A stretch of 64,000 nt of DNA from Paragorgia papillata (GCA_035771165.1 JAWNZC010000348.1:2468501-2532500); one strand, 5' to 3'; shown: positions 35,255 to 47,502, counted from the stretch's first letter. Made by a program: numbers and translations. Notes: a model not told the origin generated them from the sequence alone.

Positions 35255-38200
35255 ATGAGCGCTACACAGCGGAAGATATGTCTGGTTGGCTCGGGAAACT
35301 GGTGAGACATAATATTGCTCGAAAATTGTGCAATAAAATTTGAAAACTTCGGTTTGAATTGCTTTAATATAATGTTGTCTCCTTCCAGGGGTTCTGCCAT
35401 AGCTAAAGTTGCTGGAGAAAACGTATATCTTAAACCAGAAAAGTTTAGTTCTCCTGTGACAATGTATGTTTATGAGGAAATTGTGGAGGATCGAAAATTG
35501 TCGGAGATTATCAACACGGATCACGAAAATCCGAAATATATGCCAGGTGTTAAACTGCCGGAGAATGTGGTATGTCTAACAGTTATATTTTAGTTTAATT
35601 GTTTGGTGTATTTTTTGGATAGACAAGTTTCCCTTTTCCTGTCATCCAATGCCACTTCTAATCTCTCTCAGTCTACCCCCACCCTTACTTGCTCCTTTTT
35701 ATCTTATTAGCCTTAACAGGAAGTAGTATATTAGCTGCAAGGTGTCAGTTACATTTTGGTTTAAGGGGGGGGGGGGGGGTGCTGCTATAGTGCTATTAAA
35801 CAATCAAAATTTGTGTCTCAAGTGATTAAGTGGCTTTTTGCTACCTTAGTTCTCCAAATTATTGGGGGGGGGGGGGGACACAGACCCCCCCCCAGTCCCC
35901 CTTTAACTCACCCCTTGAGTAGCTGGTCCAGGTATATCAGAAGAGTGGAGACTTCAAAGCCATTCAAACGTTTATATTATTAAGTGAATTTACCAACAAA
36001 TTAACACAGAAAGCTAAAGATTAAGCATTTATTTCAAATTTTACTTTTAAAATTACCAATTTGAAATAGTATGTTTTAACAATTAATAGTATTATAAAAG
36101 TTGTGTTGTATTATTCATAAAAGTCAAATAGTGAGCTAGGGGTAGCTGTGGTGAAGGCATGCATTGAGAAAGTTTTGCAATTTTAATAAATGTCAAAAAT
36201 TACAAAAGTTAAAGTGACCCAGGATCGTGTTTTACAGGACAGTGAGACTTTTGAGAAAGGTCTTTGAAATCTAAGGTCATTTGTAGTGACTCAACAAGGC
36301 TAATTACCAGCAAAAACTATACATTTGTTGTGCATATAATTATTCAATAATAATAATTAATGAGTAATAAATGTATTATTACTGTATTGCTACTTAGTAT
36401 TTTATTTTATTTTTCTTCTTTCTCAATTTTTTTCTTTTCCTCCTCTTTGGTTTATCCTCTTCCTTTTTTCTTCTTTCTCTTCTTCTGTTTTTCTTCTTCT
36501 CTTCTTCCTGTTTCTTTTCTTCTTTTTTTTCTTTTTTTCTTTCTCCTCTTTCTTTTTCTCCTCGTCCTTAACCTCTGTCTTTGCCTTCTCTTTCTTTCCC
36601 CCCTCTTCTTTACTCTCTTTTCTCTTTTTGTTTTTACTTTGTTCTCTCCTCTTCCTTTCTGTTTTCCCTTTTCCCATTCTCCTTTTTCCTTCTTCCTTCT
36701 CATCTTTCTTCTTTTCCCTTTTTTGCTTTTACTCTTCTTTATTCTGTTTTCTTCTTCCTCTTCTTTCTCTCTATTTTCTCCTCGTTTTTCTCATTTTCTT
36801 CCTTTTTTCCTTTTTTTCCCTCCTTTTTTCCTTTTTTTCCTCGTCATTCTCTTCTTTTTTTCCTTCTCTTTTTTTCTTGCTTTTTTTCTTTTTTCTCTTC
36901 TTCGCCTTCTTCTTTTATTTTTCTATTTTCTACTCTTTCTCTTTGAATTGTTCCTGTTTTCTTTACCCTTTCTTCTCTTTTTCTTTTCCTTTTCTCTCTT
37001 ACTTTTCCTTCTTCTCCTTCTGCTCTTCTCTCTCTCTCCCTCTCTTCTTCTTTTTTCGCTCTTCCTCTTGTTCTTCTTTCTCTTCTTTTTTCTCCTTTTC
37101 CTCCTTTCTCTTGTTTTCCTTTTCTTTCTCCTCTTTCTTATCCTCTTCTTTGTCTTCATTCAGTTCCTCTTCTTTCTTCAATTCTAATCTATTTTTTTCT
37201 TTTTGTTCTCCCCCTCTTTTTTGCTGCTTTCCTCTTTCTCTTCTTTCTCCTCTTTTTCACTTTCTTTCTCTTCCTCCTTTGTCTCCTCCTTCTTTTCCTG
37301 TTCTTTTTCTTTCTCCTCTTTACCTCCTTCTATCAACTCCGAGACCTCTATTGAATCTGATCTTTTGCTTCTGGCTTCCGAGTTCTCGGCCGGTACCTGG
37401 AGCAGCCTAGTCCCAGGCTCTCTCTCTTCGCTGTTTTAATATTTGCTAGCATAGGCGTCCTGTGCCCGAGCGCTGCGACAGTTGAGCGGTGACGTCAGAC
37501 CTAGGTACCAGTCTCATCAACTACGCGCGTGCTTTAGAACGACGGGACTAGGCTGAAGCTGGAGGTACGAATCTTGAAAAACGCCATAGTCAACAACTAC
37601 TGAACCTTTATTTTTACGGCCGTTTTCCCCGTTTATGTAAAGGTTGGCTGGCGGGTCGCCATAGCAATTTTCTCTCTCACTCACTTTCACATGCATCCTC
37701 GCTTTTCAAACCACACTCTTATCTCCTTCTCCTGTTTCTCTCACATCTTTCATCTGCATACACGTCATCACTCATCAGACACCGTATTCATAAAGATGGC
37801 TGCCAATTTATATTCTTTTATATGCGTTTAAAGTCGTTTTCCAAATTGCGTTCTTGTGTATAAAATTGAGAAGAACCTTCACACAAGAACGGGGCTGGAA
37901 AGCTAATTTAAATATAAAGAATATAAATTAGCATCCCCATCTTTGAGTGTAGTGTATATGACGTAATACATTTTCCAGCCATGGATTTCAACCTGTTCTC
38001 TTCGCAACAAACTAACACAAAGTCACAAACCCTAACCCAGGAATTGTTGCATATAGGACAATGGACTTATAACCAATGTTTGAATAAGAATATAGCTCTA
38101 TAAATTTCCATGGCCGCCGTGGCCTGAGCTGAAAACGATCTATTGACATGCATGAGAGCGAAATAATTTTACTTATTATGGCTAGGTCGCTATTCCGGAT

Positions 38201-41200
38201 TTGCTGGAAGCAGCCAAGGAAGCTGATATACTTATCTTTGTCTTACCACACAATGTAAGTACAAATATTATACAAAATATAATAATTATTATTTCCGCGT
38301 AGATATTAAGAGATTACAGTATTAACCGAATTCGAGCTCTACGGAAAAATATTAGACCAAGGTCTTGACAGACTTTCGAAACAGACCGATGTCTGATATT
38401 TTCCCGTACAGACCGAGTAAAGAGATTAATATTTAGATCGTTATGTGCCAACACGTGCCAATGAGAGCTAAATAGAAATCTGAAATGGCTATTTCAAGTT
38501 TTTCAATACTTATTGTATCAAAACTAGTGTGAAAACCTTAGAAATTTACGCCAGCAAAATCAACATGCATGCACTGCAGGACAGCGGCAGAATACGGAAA
38601 AGGGCGGACCGTGGTCCAGATATGCATTTTTACGGACTGTGCGTTGACCAATCAGAACTTGGGGGGGGGGGGGGGGGGGGGGGGAGATATGGATCACGTC
38701 TCGCAAGCAAAAAAGGTTATTTCACGAGTGATAAAACGGCCATTTCACGTTTCACAAAAAAACATTCATTTGGTGATATTTCGATTTTATTACAAAATCA
38801 TCTTTAGACCAAAAGAATCTGGGGAATAGTATACAAGATGAGATAATGCTTCATTGCTCTCGTAAATCACAACAAATTAATTTTATAAGCTTTAGCCTTA
38901 TAAATTATGAAATAGGTAAAGCAAAATCCCAGTTCACGACAAATTCAAAACTTAATTCACTTTTAACGTGCATTTATTATCAAGAATCACTCGGCTTATA
39001 TGGCTGTGATGTAAATCACGTTTCACGACAAGAAAAATCTAACATAGTAACATTTCACAAGAGAATATATATTGGCAATTCACGGCTCACGAAAACACCC
39101 TTTACCACCCTCAACTACATATATTGGACAGCAACCTTTGGACAGATTTTACAAGGCATATTAACTTGTCAATCGGGGGAATATTTATTCGGTATAATAA
39201 AACACTGATTAGATTCGCCTATATGTATTAGCATCCAATTTCAAGAGATGAATATGCTAGGTCGGATATGAGAATTGAGTGTAAATGTTCTTCGAACTAG
39301 GAACTCAGAAAATTTTTCTGGGTAAAATAGCTCGAAGAACATTTACACTCAATCCAATTTCAATGTTAGACTTGACATTCAGTCACGCCCAATATTGAAT
39401 TTTTGACTTAAAGTGCCTATGTCATCCTCAGGGACTTTACATATTTATACTAATTGGAACATTCTGAGAAGATTTGTAATATATCTTCTTAGGCGATTCA
39501 TCTTCATGGTTTTTTTGCCGTTAAAGTTGACGGAAGTGACGTCGAAAGAGGAATCTGTAAAGTGGTTTTCATATATATAGACAAATTCCTCTTTCGACGT
39601 CACTTCCGTCAACTTTAACCGCAAAAAAATCCATGAAGATGAAATTTTCGCCTGAGAAGATATATTACAAATCTTCTCAAAATGTTCCAATTAGTATAAA
39701 TATGTAAAGTCCTGAGGATGACATAGGCACTTTAAATATTTTTCTTTATCGAGCTTAGATGAATTCAATAGGTAATATTTTTTATTTGAGTTTGTTCTTT
39801 GCGTTTTAACTTACTGTAGTTTATCAGGGGAGTTTGTAGAAAACTAAGAGGAAATATTAAAAAAGAAGCCATCGGTATCTCGTTAATCAAGGTAAACTGT
39901 AATCTGCGAAGCAAACTGCCCCTCGACCGTTATTATGGAACAGCGAAAGGTGCAGAGTAATGGTATAAGTAGAGAAACTCTACTCGACCGCGGCTGGGAT
40001 CAAATGCCTAAAGGCCTGGCCAAACGCTTTCAACATTTCATGCAACATCGTTCAACATTGTTGAACGCATGTTGAACGAAAATTTGAAAATGTTCAAATT
40101 TCGTTCAACACCATTCAACAACGTTCAACATCATTCAACAGGGTGGCCAAACGCTTTCAACATGTTGAATCACGGTTGAATTCAACGATGTTGAATGAAA
40201 TGTTGAAAGCGTTTGGCCAGGTCTCAAAAAATATAAATCATATTAATATAACCCTTGAAAAATTACTAGTAGAGCTAAACAATGAAATAGATCGAAGCAC
40301 CCCAGTCTATAGTACATGCATGCAAACCTTTTGTGCAGAATAAAAATGTACAATTTGATTAATTTAATTTCTCCTAATGTGGAAGGTCGAGCCATTTCAA
40401 CAGATGAGATCAATCAGCTTAATTTGAGAGTTCACGTTCTTTTTTTTTACATTAAGGGATTGGATTCAGCTAGTGAAGGTATTTCGCTAATTTCCAAGTT
40501 AATCGAAGAGGAACTGTGTATTCCATGTCACGTTCTTATGGGTGCGAATCTTGCTGGCGAAGTGGCAAAAGAAATGTTTGTTGAAGCGACTATAGGTAGG
40601 CCTGTTTCACTTGTTTGTCTTTCCTCTTTTGCTTTTAAGTTTTCTAATTAAGTCAAACGCAAACGGGCTGTTTTTACGAAGTTGTTCATGAGCAGCAGTG
40701 TTTAAACAAGTGGAACTATAGTGAAAATTGTAATATTTCGACTTTATTTCAAGCTAAACTTGGGCCTCATCAGCTAGCAAAGAACTGTCACTTTTTGCCT
40801 AGTTTCTCAACACACTTTGTTAATATTTTAAAATTCTAGTATTTTGCTAGTCAGTTATCTTCTATGTAATAATATTTTCTCGTCCTGTTATCAAACCTGA
40901 TTAAATATAGTGTTAGGTCTTCTGACTTGTGTAAATAGCTAGTGTTAGGTTTTCTCTCGTGTAATTAGCTAGTGATAGGTTTTCTTTAAACTTTTGTTGC
41001 CGATGATGTCATCGAACTTTTGACTTGTATATATAGACCTGGCATGTTTTTGTATTTCATTGTCTGATGATGACTTTGAAATAAAGTCGAAATAATACAA
41101 TTGTCACTTATAGTTCCACTTGTTTAACTCATATCTTGAGTTTTCAGGACGGCATTATTCTTCGGAATATGTTTTATTCTATACTTTTTCAAGTTGTCGG

Positions 41201-44200
41201 CTGGTCTTAGTGTTTTATTTGTGTTCGTATTTTTGAACATGACGTAATTATTATGGCCATTTTGTCGTTTCTTTCTTTTCTATATAAGCAAGGAGATACT
41301 AAAAATAGCATAAATTTAACATGTAAACAAGAAAAGACCGACGTCGTCCTATTGTACACATTTCACTATTTATATACTTCTACCGTAAAGTTGCTTGTTC
41401 TGTCCTTTTGAATTTCAGGTTGCAGAATATCGGAACACGCACCAATTCTAAAGGACGTTTTCCACTCTAAATATTTCAAGATAAATACTGTTGCTGATTC
41501 TGTTAGTGTGGAGTTGTGTGGGGCGTTGAAGGTAAATACTCTTTTTCTTAAAATAATTGTGTCATTTTAACCTTCCTGGAAAACTGTTTAGTTTTTGCAC
41601 AATGCTCATGCACAATGTTCCCGAAAAAGCATACCGACAATTATGGCAATGTCATAGAAAGATGATGACGGTGATATGCTGATGACCGTGGAAGTGATGA
41701 CGATAATCAGGATGATGACAATGGCGATGTTCTAGCCTGCGTAGCCGGGGCTGTGGATTGGGACGGAATGTTCATGATATGATGAGGATGAGGATGGTGA
41801 CAATTTTGATGTTCATGATGATGTAATGATGATGATGATGTAATAATGATAACGTGATGATGATAATGATGACGACGATGACAATGATGATGGGAACATG
41901 TCCGATGTTTATGATGATGACGACGACAACAATAACCAAGATGATAATGACGATGATGACAAGACTGACAATGACGATGATGATAATGACGTCACGATGA
42001 TGACAACATCAGATGTTAGTATAAATACGCAGGGGATAGAAAATTGCGCGCAGTGATTGGTCGAGCTACTTCGGATTAATTCCCAATAATCACCTACAGC
42101 GTTTATTCAAAATGGCCGCCAGCCGATTTGTCAATGTGACAGACGAGGGAATTAACAATTTTAAAGAAAATGCTGTTCCTAAAAGTACAAAAATATGTAT
42201 TTATACTAAAACAATTATTCGCCTCAGGTTATTATTCACCGATATTCACCTCGCCGTTGGCGAATAAGTATAGGTTATTTTGAGGCCACGAGGGGGATAT
42301 GTGAATAAACACATATCCCCGAGGGGCCTCAAACGTACTTAATTTTCACATGACGAGGTTGACAGGAGTCACAATAGAAAAGAAATATTGAGGGGAATAT
42401 TAGAGGGGAATATTAATCTATTGTTTTGCTGGAGCTATTGAATATATTCCCCGAAAAGAACAAAGGAAACCGAGGCATGTGAAAATTAATGGTTATTATT
42501 ATTGCTGTTGTTCATATGATGACAGTGATGGCCCTGACGATGCGAAAGCATAATAATATGATCGTCGGTCCAATCGTAGTTTAATAGTATCTGTTTAATT
42601 TTGGTGAAATACTTCATTTTCAGAATGCGGTCGCCATTGGAGCTGGAATGGCAGATGCTTTAGAGTAAGTCGTATTAACATATACGTAATCTTTGAAAGT
42701 TGATGTATGCGGAAAAAGCACTGACCTGTAGGAAAAAGCTAAAGCAGAGTTATGTATTTTTATTTGTTTTCACAGATGCGGTGCTAATACCAAAGCAGCT
42801 ATAATCAGACTTGGAATAGTAGAAATATTAGCGTTTGCAGAAAGATTTTATGAGGACGTGAAAAGAGAAACGTTTTTTGAATCTTGTGGAGTTGGAGATC
42901 TCATTGCATCATGCTATGGAGGTCGAAACAGAAAATGTGCAGAACTCTTTGTTAGAACTGGAAAGGTAAACAAGAAGAAATACACTTTGATTACTTCAAC
43001 CATTCATTTTATTCATAAGTCTTGTCCTTTTCGAGTCGCTTATTGTGGTTGAGGTAATTCATATCACAGAATTGAGAATTCCGAGCTATTCCGATGATCA
43101 TGTTTGCTAACGTTCGGTCACTTCAAGCCGTCGAGGTAGCCCCATAAATTGCCCCACAATCGTGAACCGGCTAAATTCGTCAGCTAGTTGACTCGAGTCA
43201 CTTAAGGTGAGGTAATACGGGCAACAATTTTCTTCAACTTGCAACGCAACTTTGTTGCGAAAATTTGTTGAAAAAAGTAGACTCCATGCTGTTCTACTTG
43301 CTAGACTCCAGTTCTACTTGCTGCATTCAACATGCTGATTCAACTTGCAAGAAAATCATTGTTGCGTGACAATGTTTAAGGTGGGTGGTAATACGTGCAA
43401 CAACGCTTTTCAACTTGCAACGCAACAATGTTGCAGCAATTTGTTGCTCGTATTACTTCACCTTTAGAAATTAAAAAAAGAAGAAGCTCGGGTCGAGTCG
43501 TGTCTCCCGCATATCATCGAGTTGAGTTAAGATAACTGTATTTCTAGAGTTTTGAAGATATCGAACCCTTGTATAGAATTTTGATAAGATATTGAATGAT
43601 TCTTGTATATAATTGTATTTGTAGAGCTTTGAAGATATTGAAAAGGAAATCCTTAATGGTCAGAAACTACAAGGACCACACACACTTCACGAATTGTATA
43701 GAATACTAAAAGAACACAATCTAACAGACAGGTAAACCTTTCATTTATTTAGTTCTCATTAAGCTTTGCTCTTTGACTAGTTGTAATGGTATGAATGGAA
43801 GTACATGTAGGAAACAAAACGTAAAATTCAAAAATGCACTTGCATGGAATGGAACAATCAAATGGCGATGATACAGTGTGGTGGTATATAATATATTATA
43901 GTTATTTGCTTTGAAAAACGATTCGCCATGGCAATAGACAGTACTGACTAGAAAATTTAAAGTGCCTATATGAAACGAAAATTAAGTTTGTCTTATTTGA
44001 AAGAACACTTAAAATAGTAGAGTAACATCTTTTGAAGTTTTTCGTTTCCTTGCTTCGTTCTTGAGATATTTTGGTTTGTTTGATATGCAAATTAAACGTT
44101 TTGACGTCACATGTGCATAATGAGTTATCGAAAAAGTTATTTATTTATTTTTTATTTATTAACTTTGCCATGATTGCCATATTACAAACATAAATACAGA

Positions 44201-45801
44201 CATTGAGACAACAGGCTGGGCAACCGCAACAGCTAATGCCAATTACTGCGGCCCCGAAACAGATAGAAACATTTTACGAATTACAAAATCTAAACAAAAC
44301 AATGTATAAAATAAACAATAAAGGATAGGCGACACAGTACACATAGTCTAATAACAACACGATGGTAGGATGTTCGTAAGATTCCGGGCTGAATTACATT
44401 TAACACACACACTTTTCCAAGTGCGTGGATCTTCTACGTTAAAAGTATTTTGCAATGCTAAAAGATAGTAGTTAAATAGTGATTTCTTAAATTCTGTAAA
44501 AGTTCTAGATCTGTTTTTTGATGTTGTAGATTTAGGTAGTATATTCCAGGTTCGGACAACAATTGTTGTCCGAATTAGATATGAATTTTGGTAAGTTGAG
44601 GTATTACATTTCTTTATTTGATATTTGTAGCAGGTAGAGTCAGATGATCTTGTTCGCCTTTGATGTTGAGGAGTTGAAAAGATGTTTTCATCTAGGGTGA
44701 TTATATCATGATTTGCCTTGTAAAAGAATAGTATGTCCAGATATTCGTGCCAGTAACTAAGGAGAAGTAACTTAGAAGTGAGAAGTCGTTCCGTGTAGCT
44801 GTTCCGTGTTATATGTTTGCTATCATCAAATATAATAATCACTTGAAGATCTACATGTTTAGTGTTGTGGGCGAAACACATCCACATGCTTCATTCAAAT
44901 TAATTTGGTTTGATAATAGAAAAGATATCTAACCTTTTCCGATAGCTCATTATGCACCTCAAAGTGTTTAATTTTGCATATCAAACTAAAATATTTCAAG
45001 AACGAAGCAAGGAAACGGAAAACTGCAAAATATGTTACTCTATAATTTGATGTGTTCTTTCAAATTAGACAAACTTAATTTTCGTTTCATAGGCACTTTA
45101 ACACTTTGAAGCCTGACGACGAGTCTTTAAGGTTTATTCTGGCTAACGCCAGACGATTTTATTCAGCACAGGGAAAGGTCCAGGCCTCAAAGTGTTAATA
45201 GAAACTTAGCAGAGTAGAATAATCCAAAAGGATTTCGGTCACAGACGACTAACTTCCTTATACCGGTACTTGTTTTCCACTTTTGTGGTCTGAGAAACGC
45301 TTATTATAGAGATATGCGATAGATAAGGCTACTTTTACGACTTACATTGAAATCCTTTTTTCTAAAGTTTTTCGTATGTTTTTTTGCTGTACCAGCTGTC
45401 GTAAGTAAACTCAGAGAAAAACTTAAAACTCTGAGCTCCAGACGGGACTCGAACCCACAACCTTCCGGACGTTCTCACCATTGAGCCACTGGAACTCAGA
45501 TGGTGGACCGAGGTTGTTTTCGATAGTTTATACGCCTGGGAACTAGTCAATCCGTACGTACGTGCGACAAGTACGTGTTGGGCCACAAGTCGCATTGTGT
45601 CAGTTTATTTTCAGTAAATGATTTTTGTACGTTAAAAAATAATTATAATTATATTTATTAAATTTATTTTTAATTTCTAATTTTCAGTAATTTTTTTTTG
45701 TCCTTTTTTCTAGTTTTCCATTGTTCACTTCGATATCTAAAGTGGTTTACGAGGGATATCCGCCTCCTAGCTTCATTGAGATGCTCAAAGAGAAGTTTTG
45801 A
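35255..45801 (+). CDS. GPD1: Glycerol-3-phosphate dehydrogenase [NAD+], cytosolic type, complete, 10 exons
   Basis: The enzyme interconverts dihydroxyacetone phosphate and sn-glycerol 3-phosphate with NADH in the cytosol, linking glycolysis with lipid synthesis and the glycerol phosphate shuttle. Exons: 35255-35301, 35389-35569, 38186-38254, 39820-39891, 40457-40595, 41419-41531, 42624-42664, 42776-42965, 43625-43731, 45714-45801. All phases agree, giving 348 residues (human GPD1 has 349). Rossmann motif GSGNWGSAIA is at residues 12-21, then [14 protein letters not shown] and FVLPHN. ISLIKG spans the exon 4/5 junction, and [10 protein letters not shown] follows. Catalytic Lys207 ends exon 6 (ELCGALK) and is followed by [26 protein letters not shown] carries the substrate-binding Arg271 and Asn272, and NGQKLQGP follows. 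The start ATG gives the usual short N-terminus. A polyadenylation signal is at 45964. Intron 2 is 2.6 kb and holds the pyrimidine tract at 36.4 kb. Confidence 0.96.
36400..37334. repeat. About 0.9-kb irregular pyrimidine tract
   Basis: More than 900 bp of almost pure C/T (TTTCTTCTT, CTCCTTTTC and similar) lie in GPD1 intron 2. It is not a simple tandem repeat. The large open frames through it (Phe/Ser/Leu-rich on plus, Lys/Glu/Arg-rich on minus) result from its composition and are not called as genes. Confidence 0.85.
38661..38684 (+). repeat. 24-nt G-run
   Basis: The longest uninterrupted poly-G in the window, in GPD1 intron 3. Confidence 0.9.
39408..39735. mobile_element. 328-bp nearly full palindrome with TTAA ends
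   Basis: TTAAAGTGCCTATGTCATCC at the left and its complement at the right. The arms of about 150 bp are almost exact inverted copies (for example GAGGAATCTGTA against GACAAATTCCTC near the centre). It ends 84 bp before GPD1 exon 4. It shares its terminal AGTGCCTAT with 43957-45101. Confidence 0.85.
40014..40222. mobile_element. MITE built from TTCAACA words
   Basis: The ends are CCTGGCCAAACGCTTTCAAC and the complement. The inside repeats CGTTCAACA, TTGAACG and CAACATGTTGAA many times in both orientations, and a second GGCCAAACGCTTTCAACATG sits in the middle. Confidence 0.8.
41645..42005. repeat. GAT/GAC-rich irregular microsatellite
   Basis: Imperfect GATGATGAC and GATAATGAC repeats lie in GPD1 intron 6. 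Confidence 0.8.
43203..43463. mobile_element. MITE built from CAACTTGCAA words
   Basis: AGGTGAGGTAATACGGGCAA at the left and TTGCTCGTATTACTTCACCT at the right. CAACTTGCAACGCAAC and TTGCA words are repeated within. Similar words recur at about 50070-50190 and 51695-51880, probably decayed relatives. Confidence 0.7.
43957..45101. mobile_element. TTAA-flanked MITE split by a LINE insertion
   Basis: Arms 43957-44135 and about 44925-45101 are inverted copies starting TTAAAGTGCCTATATGAAAC, including ATTAAGTTTGTC and CATTATGNRC. The LINE fragment 44143-44900 lies in the centre. The right TTAA (45098-45101) is also the left TTAA of the next MITE. Confidence 0.75.
44143..44900 (-). pseudogene. LINE reverse-transcriptase tail (5'-truncated)
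   Basis: A 179-codon open frame on the minus strand (44887-44348) contains [20 protein letters not shown], a Thr/Arg/Ser-rich stretch, and [20 protein letters not shown] followed by [13 protein letters not shown]. This layout (helical tail, then a W-N-x-L-P motif, then F-K-x-x-L) is typical of the C-terminus of CR1/L2-like non-LTR retrotransposon proteins. The catalytic reverse transcriptase is absent. A T/A-rich 3' end at 44143 fits 5'-truncated target-primed insertion. Confidence 0.7.
45098..45198. mobile_element. TTAA-flanked MITE, copy C
   Basis: TTAACACTTTGAAGCCTGAC at the left and GGCCTCAAAGTGTTAA at the right; reverse orientation relative to copies A and B; core CTGGCTAACGCCAG. It directly abuts the preceding MITE and shares the TTAA. 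Confidence 0.85.
45379..45603 (-). mobile_element. tRNA-derived SINE, copy 3 (best preserved)
   Basis: Minus strand: GAGTTCCAGTGGCTCAATGG (A-box-like), then a perfect B-box GGTTCGAGTCC at 45455-45445, then CTGGAGCTCAGAG. The 5' leader (CACAATGCGACTTGTGG, AACACGTACTTGT) matches the copies at 18.5 kb. It lies about 110 bp before GPD1 exon 10. Confidence 0.85.
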
Positions 45802-45963
45802 TAGAGATTTATTAAAGACCTGAGAGACTACGGCCGACATTAGGTGGCTCTGTTTAATAGTCGAACTTGGTTTTTGGTATATAGACTGAGAGCAATACGA
45901 ACCTATATAAAATAATATTTTTACCGTTTAAAGGAGCTATGAAAAGGGTTGTCGTGGAAGTAT

Positions 45964-45969
45964 AATAAA
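45964..45969 (+). terminator. Polyadenylation signal of GPD1
   Basis: AATAAA 163 nt after the GPD1 stop codon, at a normal distance. Confidence 0.6.
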
Positions 45970-46164
45970 TTCAATTCAAAAATAATTCATGAGGAAAAAA
46001 CAATAGAAATCCATGTTTTGTCTTTATATGATTAGACCGGCTTGCCGTTTTTGATAAATCCCCTTTAGGCTTTGTTTTATTTTCTAACGATTTTACCAGT
46101 CAATGGGAAGACGTCCTGACACTTGAAAGAGTCACGCTGTCGCAGCAAAGAGTTAATCGCGAAT

Positions 46165-46680
46165 GTGGATATATGGGTGTTGAATATTACTACGCTTAAA
46201 TATAAGAAGTATATCAAATAAATTTGACTCATTCAAACACTTACTCGATTCCTTAAACAAACCCTTCCAAGTAATAATTGGTTTACCAGAAACATGGCTG
46301 AATGATATCAATAAAGAAGATATAAATTCAAATAGGTCATATACTGTAAAAAAGGCGGAGGAGTACGTATATATGTTACGAAACAAATACAATTGAATAT
46401 AAAACTCGTAAAGATTTAAATCCTAAGGTAGGAGATGCAATTGAAACCATATTTATTGGAATAAAAACAACTGTTGGAAAAAATAGTTGTTGGAGTAATC
46501 TACAGACCTCCAAATGGTAAAATTGAAATATTTGAAAATGCAATGAATGAAACACTTGCCCAAATTGACAAAGAAAACAAGATATGCTATCTTATGGGGG
46601 ATTTCAATATGATCTACTCAAATCAGAGTCTTGTGATTATGCAACTAATCGATTCGCTGAACAGCTTTTTACATTGAGTT
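46165..46680 (+). pseudogene. LINE endonuclease domain fragment (frameshifted)
   Basis: One frame reads SNKFDSFKHLLDSLN, then IIGLPETWLND. Another continues with KGGGVRIYV, and the last reads VGVIYRPPNGKIEIFENA, then CYLMGDFNM. These are the ordered motifs of the APE-type endonuclease of non-LTR retrotransposons (ETWL, GGG, YRPP, GDFN). At least two frameshifts and stops break it and both ends are missing. It joins at 46670 to a sequence (GTTATGGAGCACGCACGGTA) also found near 15640. Confidence 0.75.
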
Positions 46681-46845
46681 ATGGAGCACGCACGGTATGG
46701 CCAATCAGAAACGCCATTGTATTACATCTGTTATAATGGTCTGGAAACTCAGCAAAAGTCTTTGTTCTATCTTAACGTTTATCAAACTTGTGCACGATGA
46801 GGATGATGGTATTTTTGGTATAAAATGAAGCAGTAATCTAATAGG

Positions 46846-47091
46846 CCATTTTCAAAATCACATGATATGGTTCATACATATATTATGCTGGAAGGACAAC
46901 ATTTTAATATGGCATCTATCTCGGTGAAAGTGATGCAGGATCAGTTTATCATGTTTTTCCATTACAGCTGTTGCTTACTCAAATCCTGAAGCTTTTCCTT
47001 TTCCCCCGATATCGATGGCATTATAAAATTTTGTCCTTCCAGAATAATATATGTATGAACCATATCATGTGATTTTGAAAATGGCCTATAG
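46846..47091. mobile_element. Inverted-repeat MITE, about 245 bp
   Basis: TAGGCCATTTTCAAAATCAC at the left with its exact complement at the right; the arms run about 75 bp through TGGTTCATACATATATTAT. Confidence 0.85.
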
Positions 47092-47329
47092 CAGCGTTTG
47101 GGTTGAATCGTTCCGAACCGTCAGTCTTCATCGACTTTGCATGCGGCTCATAGGCAGAACATAAACGCCAACTAACTCCTGACGGCACCGCAGTTGTACT
47201 TTAAATTTGTCACTGAATGAGTAATAGTAAAAATGACAAAGTTCTACTTGTACCAAAAACAGCTCAAACAAAAAATACTTTAATATATTCAATAATTGAT
47301 ACCCATTAAGCTATAATTTATATCCGTCA

Positions 47330-47335
47330 TTTATT
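47330..47335 (-). terminator. Polyadenylation signal of ACBP
   Basis: AATAAA on the minus strand about 170 nt after the ACBP stop codon. Confidence 0.5.
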
Positions 47336-47502
47336 TATTATTCAAGTATTTTGAAAAGTGGGCTTAAACTAAGCAGATAAAATCACAAGCTTAATATTAA
47401 CCAAAATCATGGCAAGAAAGGGTTTCCTAAAATTATGCATGTATGTAATATCCACCAGTTGACATTTCAGAAGGTTAATTTAAAATGCATGGTAGGACAG
47501 CA

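Larger units (their letters stand above)
45802..47502. other. Convergent intergenic region between GPD1 and ACBP
   Basis: It contains the GPD1 3' UTR, a broken LINE endonuclease fragment, a 245-bp MITE and the ACBP 3' UTR. No intact gene is visible. Confidence 0.6.

Noticed and set aside
36360..37439. 275- and 260-codon Phe/Ser/Leu-rich open frames and minus-strand Lys/Glu-rich frames
   Set aside because: Base composition (almost only C and T) explains the absence of stops. There is no conserved motif, and the tract lies in the middle of a well-defined GPD1 intron.
40143..40460. Possible extension of GPD1 exon 5 upstream through an open frame ending FFYIKG
   Set aside because: Exon 4 at 39820-39891 already supplies the conserved [11 protein letters not shown] and ISLIK segment in phase 0, and a good pyrimidine tract and AG precede 40457.
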